Shown: positions 1 through 7,982, numbered from the stretch's first letter. The stretch is DNA of 8,261 nucleotides from Bacteroidales bacterium UBA5206 (GCA_002412705.1 DHVO01000222.1:14983-23243), one strand, 5' to 3'. Made by a program: numbers and translations. Notes: generated from the letters alone by a model not told the origin.

Positions 1-1279
1 CATTCTCAAGAATATCCCAAACAACTGGATCCTTCCTATCAACAATCTTCTTTGCCGATTTAACCGTTTTTACAATACCGCGCTCAATAAGCTTACGGAT
101 TACAAACGGCTTGTATAGCTCGGCTGCCATGTCTTTTGGCAAACCGCACTCGTGCATTTTTAGCTCTGGACCCACAACAATTACGGAACGGGCAGAGTAG
201 TCAACACGCTTACCCAACAAGTTCTGACGGAAACGACCCTGCTTACCCTTTAAGCTATCGCTTAACGATTTAAGTGGACGGTTGGCATCAGTTTTAACTG
301 CGTTAGATTTGCGTGAGTTATCGAATAGCGAGTCAACAGACTCTTGAAGCATACGTTTCTCATTTCTAAGAATCACTTCAGGAGCTTTAATCTCAATAAG
401 CCTCTTTAAGCGGTTATTACGAATAATAACCCTGCGGTACAAGTCATTAAGATCCGAAGTCGCAAAACGACCCCCATCAAGAGGAACTAACGGACGAAGT
501 TCTGGTGGAATAACAGGAACCACCTTAAGAATCATCCACTCTGGACGGTTAATGTTAACAGACTCACGGAAAGCCTCAACAACCTGAAGACGCTTAAGCG
601 CTTCATTCTTACGTTGCTGAGAGGTTTCGTTGTTTGCTTGGTGACGCAGTTTGTACGACAGCTCATCTAGATCGATACGGGTAAGAAGCGTATGAAGCGC
701 CTCTGCCCCCATACCAGCCATAAACTTGTTTGGGTCGCTATCGTCAAGGTGCTGGTTCTCCTTTGGAAGGGTTTCTAGAATATCTAGGTACTCCTCCTCG
801 GTAAGAAAGTCAAGGTATTTAACACCATCAGCAGCCTTAATACCTGGGTTTATAACAACGTAACGCTCGTAGTAAATAATAGCATCTAACTTCTTGGTAG
901 GAAGTCCCAATAGGTAGCCAATTTTATTTGGCAGGGATCGGAAATACCATATATGAGCAACAGGAACTACCAAGTTAATGTGCCCCATACGTTCGCGACG
1001 CACCTTCTTCTCAGTAACCTCTACTCCGCATCGGTCGCAAACGATACCTTTATATCTGATTCGCTTGTACTTTCCGCAGTGGCACTCATAGTCTTTAACG
1101 GGACCAAAAATGCGCTCGCAGAAAAGACCGTCACGTTCAGGCTTATAGGTACGGTAGTTTATGGTTTCGGGTTTTAGCACTTCACCGCTCGACCGCTCCA
1201 AAACCTCTTCGGGCGATGCAAGACCAATGGTAATTTTGTTAAAGCTGCTTTTAACCTTATTATCCCTTCTGAACGACAT
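1..1279 (-). CDS. rpoC: RNA polymerase beta' subunit, N-terminal part (cut by window edge)
   Basis: RpoC forms the clamp and, with RpoB, the active centre of RNA polymerase. The frame opens with MSFRRDNKVK at 1279 and stays open to the window edge, giving 426 complete codons; the family is about 1400 residues in Bacteroidota, so roughly the first 30 percent is present. The N-terminal zinc-binding domain is intact, with Cys66, Cys68, Cys81 and Cys84. Around residues 271-320 lie the clamp helices that bind sigma (RFATSDLNDLYRR, NEKRMLQESVD). Around 345-371 is the switch-2 region (GKQGRFRQNLLGKRVDYSAR). The catalytic NADFDGDQM aspartates should follow just beyond the edge, so they cannot be checked. 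The start agrees with family N-termini. No Shine-Dalgarno sequence precedes it, and the leader is A/T-rich. It lies 79 bases after rpoB, behind a hairpin, and is presumably co-transcribed with it. Identity is certain. Confidence 0.98.
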   Translation of the reverse strand, partial: MSFRRDNKVKSSFNKITIGLASPEEVLERSSGEVLKPETINYRTYKPERDGLFCERIFGPVKDYECHCGKYKRIRYKGIVCDRCGVEVTEKKVRRERMGHINLVVPVAHIWYFRSLPNKIGYLLGLPTKKLDAIIYYERYVVINPGIKAADGVKYLDFLTEEEYLDILETLPKENQHLDDSDPNKFMAGMGAEALHTLLTRIDLDELSYKLRHQANNETSQQRKNEALKRLQVVEAFRESVNINRPEWMILKVVPVIPPELRPLVPLDGGRFATSDLNDLYRRVIIRNNRLKRLIEIKAPEVILRNEKRMLQESVDSLFDNSRKSNAVKTDANRPLKSLSDSLKGKQGRFRQNLLGKRVDYSARSVIVVGPELKMHECGLPKDMAAELYKPFVIRKLIERGIVKTVKSAKKIVDRKDPVVWDILEN

Positions 1280-1302
1280 ATTCTGTAAGTTATATAAGTT
1301 AA

Positions 1303-1355
1303 GTTTTGCAAAGTAGGTCGGGGACTCTCCTCCCCGACCAAGATGTAAGCAAAAC
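1303..1355 (-). repeat. Nested inverted repeats in the rpoB-rpoC spacer
   Basis: The inner element is a perfect 9-base inverted repeat, GGTCGGGGA at 1316-1324 against TCCCCGACC at 1331-1339, with a 6-base loop. It is flanked by a second perfect 7-base pair, GTTTTGC at 1303-1309 and GCAAAAC at 1349-1355, leaving internal gaps of 6 and 9 bases. As RNA this would form a two-tier stem filling most of the 79-base spacer between the rpoB stop and the rpoC start. The inner stem is far richer in G+C than its surroundings. On the transcript strand it is followed by TACTTTGC rather than a U-run, so it does not look like a standard terminator. RNase processing, mRNA protection or pausing are possible roles, all inferred. 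Confidence 0.75.
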
Positions 1356-1358
1356 GGT

Positions 1359-4300
1359 CTAGTCGAGATTTATGCTCAATCCCAGACCTCGGAGCTCGTG
1401 CAGAAGAACGTTTAGCGACTCCGGTATTCCGGCAGGTGGCATTGATTCTCCCTTAACAATAGCCTCGTAAGCCTTTGCTCTACCAACAACGTCATCGGAC
1501 TTAATGGTGAGGATCTCCTGAAGGATGTGCGATGCACCAAATGCCTCAAGAGCCCAAACCTCCATCTCTCCGAAACGCTGACCCCCAAACTGGGCTTTAC
1601 CACCAAGGGGCTGTTGGGTAATAAGCGAGTATGGTCCAATAGAACGGGCGTGCATCTTATCGTCAACCATATGGCCTAGCTTAAGCATGTAGATAACACC
1701 TACGGTTGCTGGCTGGTCAAAGCGCTCACCGGTACCGCCATCATGTAAATAGCTTCTACCATAACGTGGAACGCCTGCTTGATCGGTGTACTTGCTGATC
1801 TCATCAAGATCGCCTCCATCAAAAATTGGAGTGGCAAACTTAACGCCCAGCTTCTGTCCGGCCCATCCTAGAACGGTTTCGTAAATCTGTCCAAGGTTCA
1901 TACGAGAAGGCACACCTAGTGGGTTTAGCACTATATCTACTGGTGTTCCGTCCTCAAGGAATGGCATATCCTCGTCGCGTACAATTTTGGCAACAATACC
2001 CTTGTTTCCGTGACGACCCGCCATTTTATCCCCTACCTTAATCTTACGCTTCTTAGCAATGTAAACCTTTGCAAGCTGAATAATACCTGCTGGTAGCTCA
2101 TCACCTATGGTTACATTGAACTTCTTGCGTTTGTATTCGGCATCGTACTCCTTGAACTTAAGCACGTAGTTGTGGATAATTGCTCTAATGGTATCGTTCT
2201 TTTTCTTATCGGTAGTCCACTTGTTTGGATTTACGTTTAAGTAGTCGATATCCATAAGCATCTTCTGGGTAAACTTAACCCCACGGCCAATTAGCTCTTG
2301 GTTTAGGGTATCGTAAACACCTTGCGAAGTTTTTCCGTTAACTACAAGGAATAATTTGTCGATAAGGCGATTCTTAAGCTCGTTAACGTGGTTGTTAAAC
2401 TCGTCATCGATTCTAGCAAGAAGGTTCTTCTCATTGCTCTTGCCCTTTTTAGGATCTTTTACTGAGCGAGAGAACAAAGCCTTATCGATAACAACACCAC
2501 GTAGCGATGGAGATGCCTTTAGCGAAGCATCCTTAACATCACCAGCCTTATCACCAAAGATTGCGCGAAGAAGCTTCTCCTCTGGTGTTGGATCAGATTC
2601 GCCTTTAGGAGTAATCTTACCAATTAGGATATCACCAGGAACCACTTCGGCACCAATACGAATCATACCGTTCTCGTCGAGGTTTTTAGTAGCCTCTTCG
2701 CTAACGTTAGGAATGTCGGCTGTTAGCTCCTCCATTCCGCGCTTGGTATCGCGAACCTCAAGTATATACTCATCAATGTGAAGCGAAGTAAAGATATCCT
2801 CCCTAACAACGCGCTCACTAATTACAATAGCATCCTCAAAGTTATAACCCTTCCATGGCATGAACGCCACTTTTAGGTTACGACCTAAAGCAAGCTCGCC
2901 ATCTGCCGTTGCATAGCCTTGGGTTAAGATTTGGCCTTTCTTAATAGCCTGGCCCTTAACTACCATTGGCTTAATGTTGATGCAGGTGTTCTGGTTCGTC
3001 TTTTTGAACTTAGGCATTATGTAACGCTTCACTTCGGGATCGAAGCTAACAAAACGTTCCTCCTCTGTTTGGTTATAGCGAACCACAATCTCGTTGGCAT
3101 CAACAAACTCAACAACGCCATCCTCTTCTGCAACAACCTGTACGCGGCTATCCTTAACTACGGCACCTTCAAGACCTGTTCCAACAACGGGAACCTCGGG
3201 GTTTAGTAGAGGAACAGCCTGGCGCATCATGTTTGAACCCATCAGCGCACGGTTAGCGTCGTCGTGCTCAAGGAATGGAATAAGCGATGCTGCAATAGAA
3301 GCAATCTGGTTAGGAGCAACGTCCATTAAATCCACGCTCTCCTTCTCAGAAAGAGGGAAGTCTCCTTCGTAACGAGCTTTAACTTTAGCGTTAACAAAGT
3401 TTCCGTCGTCATCAAGAGGAGCGTTGGCCTGACCAATAATCTTTGCTTCTTCTTCTTCTGCGCTTAGGTATATAACTCCATCATCGGTTAAATCAACTTT
3501 ACCAGTTTCAACCTTTCTGTATGGGGTTTCAATAAAGCCCAGATTGTTAATCTTTGCGTAAACACAAAGAGATGATATAAGACCGATATTTGGTCCTTCA
3601 GGAGTTTCGATTGGACACAACCTACCGTAGTGGGTGTAGTGAACGTCACGAACCTCAAAACCAGCACGCTCACGCGATAAACCACCTGGTCCTAACGCAG
3701 ATAAACGACGCTTGTGGGTCATCTCTGCAAGAGGGTTGGTTTGATCCATGAACTGAGAGAGCTGGTTGGTACCAAAGAATGAGTTGATTACCGACGAAAG
3801 TGTCTTGGAGTTGATAAGATCTATCGGGGTAAATACCTCATTATCGCGAACGTTCATACGCTCACGAATGGTACGAGCCATACGAGCTAAACCTACGCTA
3901 AATTGGGTAGCAAGCTGCTCACCAACGGTACGTACGCGACGGTTGCTCAAGTGGTCGATATCATCAACATCTGCCTTAGAGTTAATAAGCTCTATCAGAT
4001 ACTTGATAATCTCGATTATATCCTCTTTAGTTAGAACCTTAACATCGCTAGGGGTTGTAAGGTTTAACTTCTTATTGATTCTATAGCGACCAACTTCTCC
4101 TAAATCGTAGCGCTTATCGGAGAAGAATAGTTTATCAATCACATCACGGGCTGTAGCCTCATCAGGTGGTTCGGAGTTACGCAGCTGACGGTAGATGTGA
4201 ACAACCGCTTCTTTTTCGGAGTTACATGGGTCCTTTTGAAGCGTATTGTAGATAATTGCAAAATCAGAAATACTTTGACCTTCCTTGTGTAGTAGAATAG

Positions 4301-5174
4301 ACTTGGTTCCAGAGTCAACAATTTCATCCACATGATCATTCTCCAGAATGGTTTCACGATCTAGGATAATCTCATTACGCTCAATAGAAACAACCTCTCC
4401 GGTATCCTCATCAACAAAATCCTCAATCCAAGTCTTAAGAACACGAGCCGCTAGGCGACGTCCTACATACTTTTTAAGGGTAGTTTTAGAAACCTTAATT
4501 TCGTCAGCAAGGTTAAATATTTCTAGAATATCTTTATCGCCTTCGTAGCCAATGGCACGAAGAAGCGTAGTAACAGGCAACTTCTTCTTACGATCGATGT
4601 ATGCGTACATCACATTGTTGATGTCAGTAGCAAACTCAATCCAAGACCCCTTAAACGGAATAATTCTAGCGGAGTAAAGCTTAGTTCCATTTGCATGAAC
4701 GCTTTGCCCGAAGAATACGCCAGGAGAGCGGTGAAGTTGAGATACAACAACCCTTTCGGCACCATTGATAACAAAGGTACCCCGAGGTGTCATATAGGGA
4801 ATAGTCCCTAGGTACACGTCCTGTACAACGGTATCAAAGTCCTCGTGCTCAGGATCAGTACAATATAATTTAAGCTTAGCCTTAAGCGGTACGCTAAAGG
4901 TTAAACCACGTTCAAGGCACTCCTCAATAGAATAGCGTGGAGGGTCGATGTAATAATCGAGGAATTCCAGAACGAAATTATTCCTAGTGTCTGTGATAGG
5001 AAAGTTTTCGCCAAACACCTGATACAACCCCTCTCTCCTACGATCTTCTGGTGCTGTTCCCAACTGGAAGAATTCGCGGAAAGATTTAAGTTGCACCTCC
5101 AGAAAATCCGGATAGTCAAACCGGGTTTTGGTTTTGGCAAAGTTAATTCTCTGACTTTTTGTATCTGGAGACAT
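1359..5174 (-). CDS. rpoB: RNA polymerase beta subunit
   Basis: RpoB is the second-largest catalytic subunit of RNA polymerase and the target of rifampicin. It is complete at 1271 residues, the usual Bacteroidota size and shorter than the 1342 of E. coli. The protrusion and lobe occupy the first 400 or so residues. The rifampicin pocket is at about 466-498 (FFGTNQLSQFMDQTNPLAEM, then THKRRLSALGPGG), with Asp477, His487 and Ser492 matching E. coli Asp516, His526 and Ser531. These positions predict sensitivity. Active-site lysines are Lys1050 and Lys1058 in GDKMAGRHGNKG. The conserved C-terminal block around 1176-1211 ends in FGEMEVWALEA. The start MSPDTKSQRINFAKTK fits family N-termini, and the stop is TAG. 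No Shine-Dalgarno sequence is visible. The gene is separated from rplL by 97 bases holding a terminator-like hairpin, suggesting partial attenuation before polymerase genes are read. Confidence 0.99.
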   Translation of the reverse strand: MSPDTKSQRINFAKTKTRFDYPDFLEVQLKSFREFFQLGTAPEDRRREGLYQVFGENFPITDTRNNFVLEFLDYYIDPPRYSIEECLERGLTFSVPLKAKLKLYCTDPEHEDFDTVVQDVYLGTIPYMTPRGTFVINGAERVVVSQLHRSPGVFFGQSVHANGTKLYSARIIPFKGSWIEFATDINNVMYAYIDRKKKLPVTTLLRAIGYEGDKDILEIFNLADEIKVSKTTLKKYVGRRLAARVLKTWIEDFVDEDTGEVVSIERNEIILDRETILENDHVDEIVDSGTKSILLHKEGQSISDFAIIYNTLQKDPCNSEKEAVVHIYRQLRNSEPPDEATARDVIDKLFFSDKRYDLGEVGRYRINKKLNLTTPSDVKVLTKEDIIEIIKYLIELINSKADVDDIDHLSNRRVRTVGEQLATQFSVGLARMARTIRERMNVRDNEVFTPIDLINSKTLSSVINSFFGTNQLSQFMDQTNPLAEMTHKRRLSALGPGGLSRERAGFEVRDVHYTHYGRLCPIETPEGPNIGLISSLCVYAKINNLGFIETPYRKVETGKVDLTDDGVIYLSAEEEEAKIIGQANAPLDDDGNFVNAKVKARYEGDFPLSEKESVDLMDVAPNQIASIAASLIPFLEHDDANRALMGSNMMRQAVPLLNPEVPVVGTGLEGAVVKDSRVQVVAEEDGVVEFVDANEIVVRYNQTEEERFVSFDPEVKRYIMPKFKKTNQNTCINIKPMVVKGQAIKKGQILTQGYATADGELALGRNLKVAFMPWKGYNFEDAIVISERVVREDIFTSLHIDEYILEVRDTKRGMEELTADIPNVSEEATKNLDENGMIRIGAEVVPGDILIGKITPKGESDPTPEEKLLRAIFGDKAGDVKDASLKASPSLRGVVIDKALFSRSVKDPKKGKSNEKNLLARIDDEFNNHVNELKNRLIDKLFLVVNGKTSQGVYDTLNQELIGRGVKFTQKMLMDIDYLNVNPNKWTTDKKKNDTIRAIIHNYVLKFKEYDAEYKRKKFNVTIGDELPAGIIQLAKVYIAKKRKIKVGDKMAGRHGNKGIVAKIVRDEDMPFLEDGTPVDIVLNPLGVPSRMNLGQIYETVLGWAGQKLGVKFATPIFDGGDLDEISKYTDQAGVPRYGRSYLHDGGTGERFDQPATVGVIYMLKLGHMVDDKMHARSIGPYSLITQQPLGGKAQFGGQRFGEMEVWALEAFGASHILQEILTIKSDDVVGRAKAYEAIVKGESMPPAGIPESLNVLLHELRGLGLSINLD

Positions 5175-5210
5175 TGTGATGGAATTAGTTGAACCAACAA
5201 TAACAACAAT

Positions 5211-5246
5211 AAAAAGGCTTAGAATCTATAAAATAGATTCTAAACC
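5211..5246 (-). terminator. Intrinsic terminator/attenuator between rplL and rpoB
   Basis: On the transcript strand a 14-pair stem forms between 5246-5233 (GGTTTAGAATCTAT) and 5229-5216 (ATAGATTCTAAGCC). The loop is three U, the innermost 11 pairs are a perfect repeat, and there is one G-U pair near the base. The stem is followed directly by five U (5215-5211), the classical intrinsic-terminator layout. The upper stem is A/T-rich, so its strength is probably moderate, and rpoB lies only 36 bases beyond the U-run. Because no promoter for rpoB is evident after it, I infer an attenuator that part of the transcription passes. E. coli has a partial terminator at the same junction; that is family knowledge and not proof for this organism. 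Confidence 0.75.
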
Positions 5247-5271
5247 TCTAAAACCTAATATCAGGCTAACG

Positions 5272-5646
5272 CTATTTAAGTTCAACTTCTGCTCCTGCCT
5301 CTTCGAGTTGTGCTTTAAGAGATTCAGCTTCTTCTTTTGAAGCGCCTTCCTTAACGGTTTTTGGAGCAGCGTCAACAAGCTCTTTTGCCTCTTTAAGGCC
5401 AAGACCTGTAAGCTCCTTAACAAGCTTAACTACCTGCAGTTTGGCTCCACCAGCCGACTTCAGAACAACATCGAATGAAGTCTTCTCAGCTGCAGCAGCT
5501 TCACCACCAGCAGCTGGAGCAGCAACTGCAACAGCTGCAGCAGCAGGCTCAATACCATACTCATCCTTAAGGATTTGAGCAAGTTCGTTAACTTCCTTAA
5601 CGGTTAGGTTAACCAATTCTTCTGCAAATTTCCTAAGATCTGCCAT
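5272..5646 (-). CDS. rplL: Large-subunit ribosomal protein L7/L12
   Basis: L7/L12 is the multicopy stalk protein of the 50S subunit; dimers attach to L10 and recruit translation GTPases (IF2, EF-Tu, EF-G, RF3). It is complete at 124 residues, close to the E. coli 121. The N-terminal dimerisation and L10-binding helices cover about residues 1-33. A flexible Ala/Gly/Pro-rich hinge covers about 34-53 and appears in the DNA as GCAGC-type repeats. The globular factor-binding domain runs from about 54 to the end and includes KTSFDVVL and the conserved VKLVKELTGLGLKEAKELV helix region. The gene starts 30 bases after rplJ, and its stop codon is TAG. It has an A/T-rich leader without a Shine-Dalgarno sequence even though stoichiometry requires several copies per L10. 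Identity is certain. Confidence 0.99.
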   Translation of the reverse strand: MADLRKFAEELVNLTVKEVNELAQILKDEYGIEPAAAAVAVAAPAAGGEAAAAEKTSFDVVLKSAGGAKLQVVKLVKELTGLGLKEAKELVDAAPKTVKEGASKEEAESLKAQLEEAGAEVELK

Positions 5647-5676
5647 TTTTACTTGAGGTTTAAAATTAATTCAAAA

Positions 5677-6204
5677 TTATTTTTCTTCACGTTCTGACAG
5701 GGTTTTAACAACACCTGCAAGGATATTGCGGCCTGATTGTAGTCCAGAAACAACATTTTTCGCTGGAGATTGAAGTAGAGCAATAACATCAGCAATAAGC
5801 TCGTTTTTGCTCTTAAGCGCAACAAGTGCGTCTAGTTGATTTTCTCCTACGTATATTGATTCTTCTACGAAAGCCGCTTTTAAAATGGGTTTTGGATGCT
5901 CCTTACGGAACTCCTTGATAAGCTTAGCAGGAACATTCCCTGCTTCGGTAAACATTACCGAGGTAGATCCCTTAAGGGTTCCGAACATTGCTGAAAAATC
6001 AGATTTTTCGCTACGTTCGAGAGCCTTCTTGAGAAGGGTGTTCTTAACCACTACCATTTTTACCTGCCTATCGAAACAAACACGGCGTAACTTGCTGGTT
6101 ACTTCTGCGTTTAGTTCTGATGTATCGGCTAGATAAAAGTGAGGATACTGGTTAATCTGCTCGATAAGCCTATCAATCACTTCGTTTTTTTCTTCCCGTC
6201 TCAT
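5677..6204 (-). CDS. rplJ: Large-subunit ribosomal protein L10
   Basis: L10 is the base of the ribosomal stalk: its N-terminal domain binds 23S rRNA with L11, and its C-terminal helix carries the L7/L12 dimers. It is complete at 175 residues, about ten longer than in E. coli. The start MRREEKNEVIDRLIEQI is typical of the family. The conserved signature VVKNTLLKKAL lies at 52-62, followed by MFGTLKGSTSVMFT around 73-86. The C-terminal portion after about residue 135 is predicted mostly helical and would be the L7/L12 docking helix. In other bacteria the L10-L12 complex represses its own mRNA through a structured leader. Only 26 bases separate this gene from rplA, and I could not recognise such a leader by eye. 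It is the third of four ribosomal protein genes in the run. Confidence 0.98.
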   Translation of the reverse strand: MRREEKNEVIDRLIEQINQYPHFYLADTSELNAEVTSKLRRVCFDRQVKMVVVKNTLLKKALERSEKSDFSAMFGTLKGSTSVMFTEAGNVPAKLIKEFRKEHPKPILKAAFVEESIYVGENQLDALVALKSKNELIADVIALLQSPAKNVVSGLQSGRNILAGVVKTLSEREEK

Positions 6205-6230
6205 AGTGCTAAAGGGTCTGATATGAGTTA

Positions 6231-6932
6231 TTAATTCGACTCTGAGATAGATTTGGGATCAATCGGTAACCCAAGGCTCATTGTTGTTGAAAGGAAAACA
6301 CTCTTAATGTAGGTTCCTTTCGCAGCTGAAGGTTTCAGCTTGTTAATCATGTTAATGAACTCCTGAGCGTTCTCAACAATCTTCTCTGGGGTAAATGATA
6401 CCTTTCCGATAGATGTGTGAACAATCCCAAATTTATCAACTTTGAAGTCGATCTTACCCTGCTTAACCTCTTTAACAGCCTTGTCGACGTCCATAGTAAC
6501 GGTACCGCTCTTTGGGTTAGGCATAAGTCCACGAGGACCAAGTACGCGTCCTAGTGCACCAACCTTTGCCATTACGGTAGGCATTGTGATGATAACATCT
6601 ACATCGGTCCAACCATTCTTAATCTTCTCGATGTATTCATCAAGCCCTACGTAATCGGCACCTGCTTCACGTGCAGCATCCTCCTTGTCGGGAGTACACA
6701 GCACAAGCACACGTACCTCTTTACCAGTACCGTGTGGAAGGGTCACAACACCACGAACCATCTGGTTGGCTTTTCTTGGATCTACGCCTAGGCGCACATC
6801 AATGTCAACAGATGCATCGAATTTGGTAGTTGTTACCTCTTTCAACAGGCTAGCGGCCTCAACAAGCTTATACTGTTTTCCAGGTTCAATCTTCGACAGA
6901 GCAAGCTTCCTGTTCTTTGTCAGTTTAGTCAT
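6231..6932 (-). CDS. rplA: Large-subunit ribosomal protein L1
   Basis: L1 forms the mobile stalk at the 50S E site and helps release deacylated tRNA. It is complete at 233 residues, against 234 in E. coli. Domain I is split between the N- and C-termini, with domain II (about 68-160) inserted. The family signature GALGRVLGPRGLMPNPKSGT is at about 125-144. The rRNA-contacting stretch FKVDKFGIVHTSIGKVSF is at 163-180, and a TTMSLG segment near 216-221 matches the conserved C-terminal RNA contact. In enterobacteria L1 represses the L11-L1 mRNA by binding a mimic of its rRNA site near the rplK start. No such mimic was identified by eye here. The gene begins 20 bases after rplK without a Shine-Dalgarno sequence. 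Confidence 0.99.
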   Translation of the reverse strand: MTKLTKNRKLALSKIEPGKQYKLVEAASLLKEVTTTKFDASVDIDVRLGVDPRKANQMVRGVVTLPHGTGKEVRVLVLCTPDKEDAAREAGADYVGLDEYIEKIKNGWTDVDVIITMPTVMAKVGALGRVLGPRGLMPNPKSGTVTMDVDKAVKEVKQGKIDFKVDKFGIVHTSIGKVSFTPEKIVENAQEFINMINKLKPSAAKGTYIKSVFLSTTMSLGLPIDPKSISESN

Positions 6933-6952
6933 TGCACAAAAGAGGTTAATAG

Positions 6953-7393
6953 TTAATTACCTGAAAATTCACCAGTCACAGTGATACCCATGCTACGTGC
7001 GGTACCAGCAACCATTTTCATTGCTGATTCCAACGTAAAGCAGTTCAAGTCAGGCATTTTGTCTTTAGCAATTTCCTTAACTTGATCCCATGTTACACTG
7101 GCAACTTTCTTACGGTTTGGCTCTGGTGAACCTGACTTTTGCTTTGATATTTCAAGCAACTGTACAGCCACCGGAGGGGTTTTAACAACAAAATCGAATG
7201 ACTTGTCGGTATAGTAGGTAATTACCACAGGTAATACCTTACCAGCCATTGCTTGAGTTCTAGCATTAAACTGCTTGCAGAACTCCATGATGTTTACACC
7301 CTTCGAGCCTAGTGCAGGACCAACCGGAGGTGACGGGTTAGCGGCACCACCCTTGATTTGAAGCTTAATTAATCCAGCTACTTCCTTAGCCAT
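6953..7393 (-). CDS. rplK: Large-subunit ribosomal protein L11
   Basis: L11 binds the GTPase-associated centre of 23S rRNA, is part of the thiostrepton target and is needed for RelA activation in bacteria that have it. It is complete at 146 residues, against about 142 in E. coli. The N-terminal domain shows LIKLQIKGGAANP and the proline-rich PSPPVGPALG at 20-29, which form the thiostrepton-site face. The C-terminal rRNA-binding domain begins near residue 75 and ends with the family signature GTARSMGITV at 130-139. The start MAKEVAGLIKLQI is standard. Only 22 bases separate it from nusG. The leader has no Shine-Dalgarno sequence. It is the first ribosomal protein gene in the run. Confidence 0.99.
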   Translation of the reverse strand: MAKEVAGLIKLQIKGGAANPSPPVGPALGSKGVNIMEFCKQFNARTQAMAGKVLPVVITYYTDKSFDFVVKTPPVAVQLLEISKQKSGSPEPNRKKVASVTWDQVKEIAKDKMPDLNCFTLESAMKMVAGTARSMGITVTGEFSGN

Positions 7394-7415
7394 AATGCAT
7401 TAGCTCTTAAAATTA

Positions 7416-7964
7416 TTACTCCTTTTCTACCTGCATGAAGCTTAGCTCCAACGGTGTCTTCCGGCCAAAGATCTTCACCATGACCTTTAGCTTTTTCTTC
7501 TCTTCGTTAACCTCCTCGATGATACCCGAAAATGAGTTAAACGGTCCATCAACCACCTTTACGGTTTCGCCAACATAGAAAGGAACATTTAGCTCCTCCT
7601 CGCTATCGGCTAGCTCATCAACCTTACCTAAAATTCGGTTAACCTCGGATTGGCGCAAGGGTATTGGATCACCTGTTCTAGGGTCACCCAAAAATCCTAT
7701 AACGTTAGGTATATCCTTCAAGATATGGGGAATCTCACCTACCAATGCAGCTTCTATTAAAACGTAACCGGGATAGAAGATACGCTCCTTACTTACTTTT
7801 TTACCATTTCTAATCTGGTAAACTTTTTCAGTAGGGATAAGAACCTGTGATATAAAATCAGAAAGTTGAAGCCTGTTGATTTCGTTCTCAACATACTCCT
7901 TCACTTTCTTCTCTTTACCACCAATGGCTCTAATTACGTACCACTTCTTTACATTATCTTCCAT
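7416..7964 (-). CDS. nusG: Transcription termination/antitermination factor NusG
   Basis: NusG binds the clamp of elongating RNA polymerase through its NGN domain. Its KOW domain contacts either Rho or ribosomal protein S10, coupling transcription to translation. It is complete at 182 residues, the normal bacterial length. The NGN domain covers about residues 6-112, with KKWYVIRAIGGKEKKVKEYV at the front and the conserved YPGYVLIE near 64-71. The KOW domain begins about 129, with VGETVKVVDGPFNSFSG at 131-147. It lacks the large insert seen in some thermophiles. The gene starts 18 bases after secE, the nearly universal secE-nusG pairing. The leader holds a purine run (AAGGGAAAGAG, 7972-7982) seven bases before the ATG. 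It is the only start here with anything resembling a Shine-Dalgarno sequence, and the match is weak. Confidence 0.98.
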   Translation of the reverse strand: MEDNVKKWYVIRAIGGKEKKVKEYVENEINRLQLSDFISQVLIPTEKVYQIRNGKKVSKERIFYPGYVLIEAALVGEIPHILKDIPNVIGFLGDPRTGDPIPLRQSEVNRILGKVDELADSEEELNVPFYVGETVKVVDGPFNSFSGIIEEVNEEKKKLKVMVKIFGRKTPLELSFMQVEKE

Positions 7965-7982
7965 TGAAGTACTCTTTCCCTT

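Noticed and set aside
953..1177. Plus-strand open frame of 74 codons
   Set aside because: It lies wholly inside rpoC on the other strand, antisense to the conserved zinc-binding region, and its translation shows no recognisable family or composition.
1329..1333. GGAGG on the transcript strand as a ribosome binding site for rpoC
   Set aside because: It lies about 50 bases before the rpoC ATG and within the hairpin loop and stem, too far to act on that start.
1307..1340. Bacteroidota-type promoter for rpoC (TTG near 1340 and TACTTTG near 1308-1314)
   Set aside because: The downstream motif is one T short of TAnnTTTG, the spacing is about 23 bases, and both overlap a strong hairpin. It is most likely a chance match.
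2356..2781. Plus-strand open frame of 141 codons, the longest antisense frame
   Set aside because: It is antisense to conserved rpoB sequence and its Ser/Arg/Leu-rich translation is typical of a shadow frame. No start signal or homology supports it.
5190..5215. Tandem TTATTGTTG repeat before rpoB as a regulatory repeat
   Set aside because: Two copies of a 9-base low-complexity A/T-rich word in a spacer are easily explained by composition. No matching promoter element is present.
5485..5560. GCAGC-rich stretch as a DNA repeat
   Set aside because: It is the Ala-rich hinge of L7/L12, so the codon repetition is explained by the protein.
6205..6230. L10 autoregulatory leader before rplJ
   Set aside because: Only 26 bases separate rplA and rplJ, and I could not see the expected kink-turn or stem arrangement. 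A leader extending into rplA cannot be excluded by eye, but it cannot be supported either.
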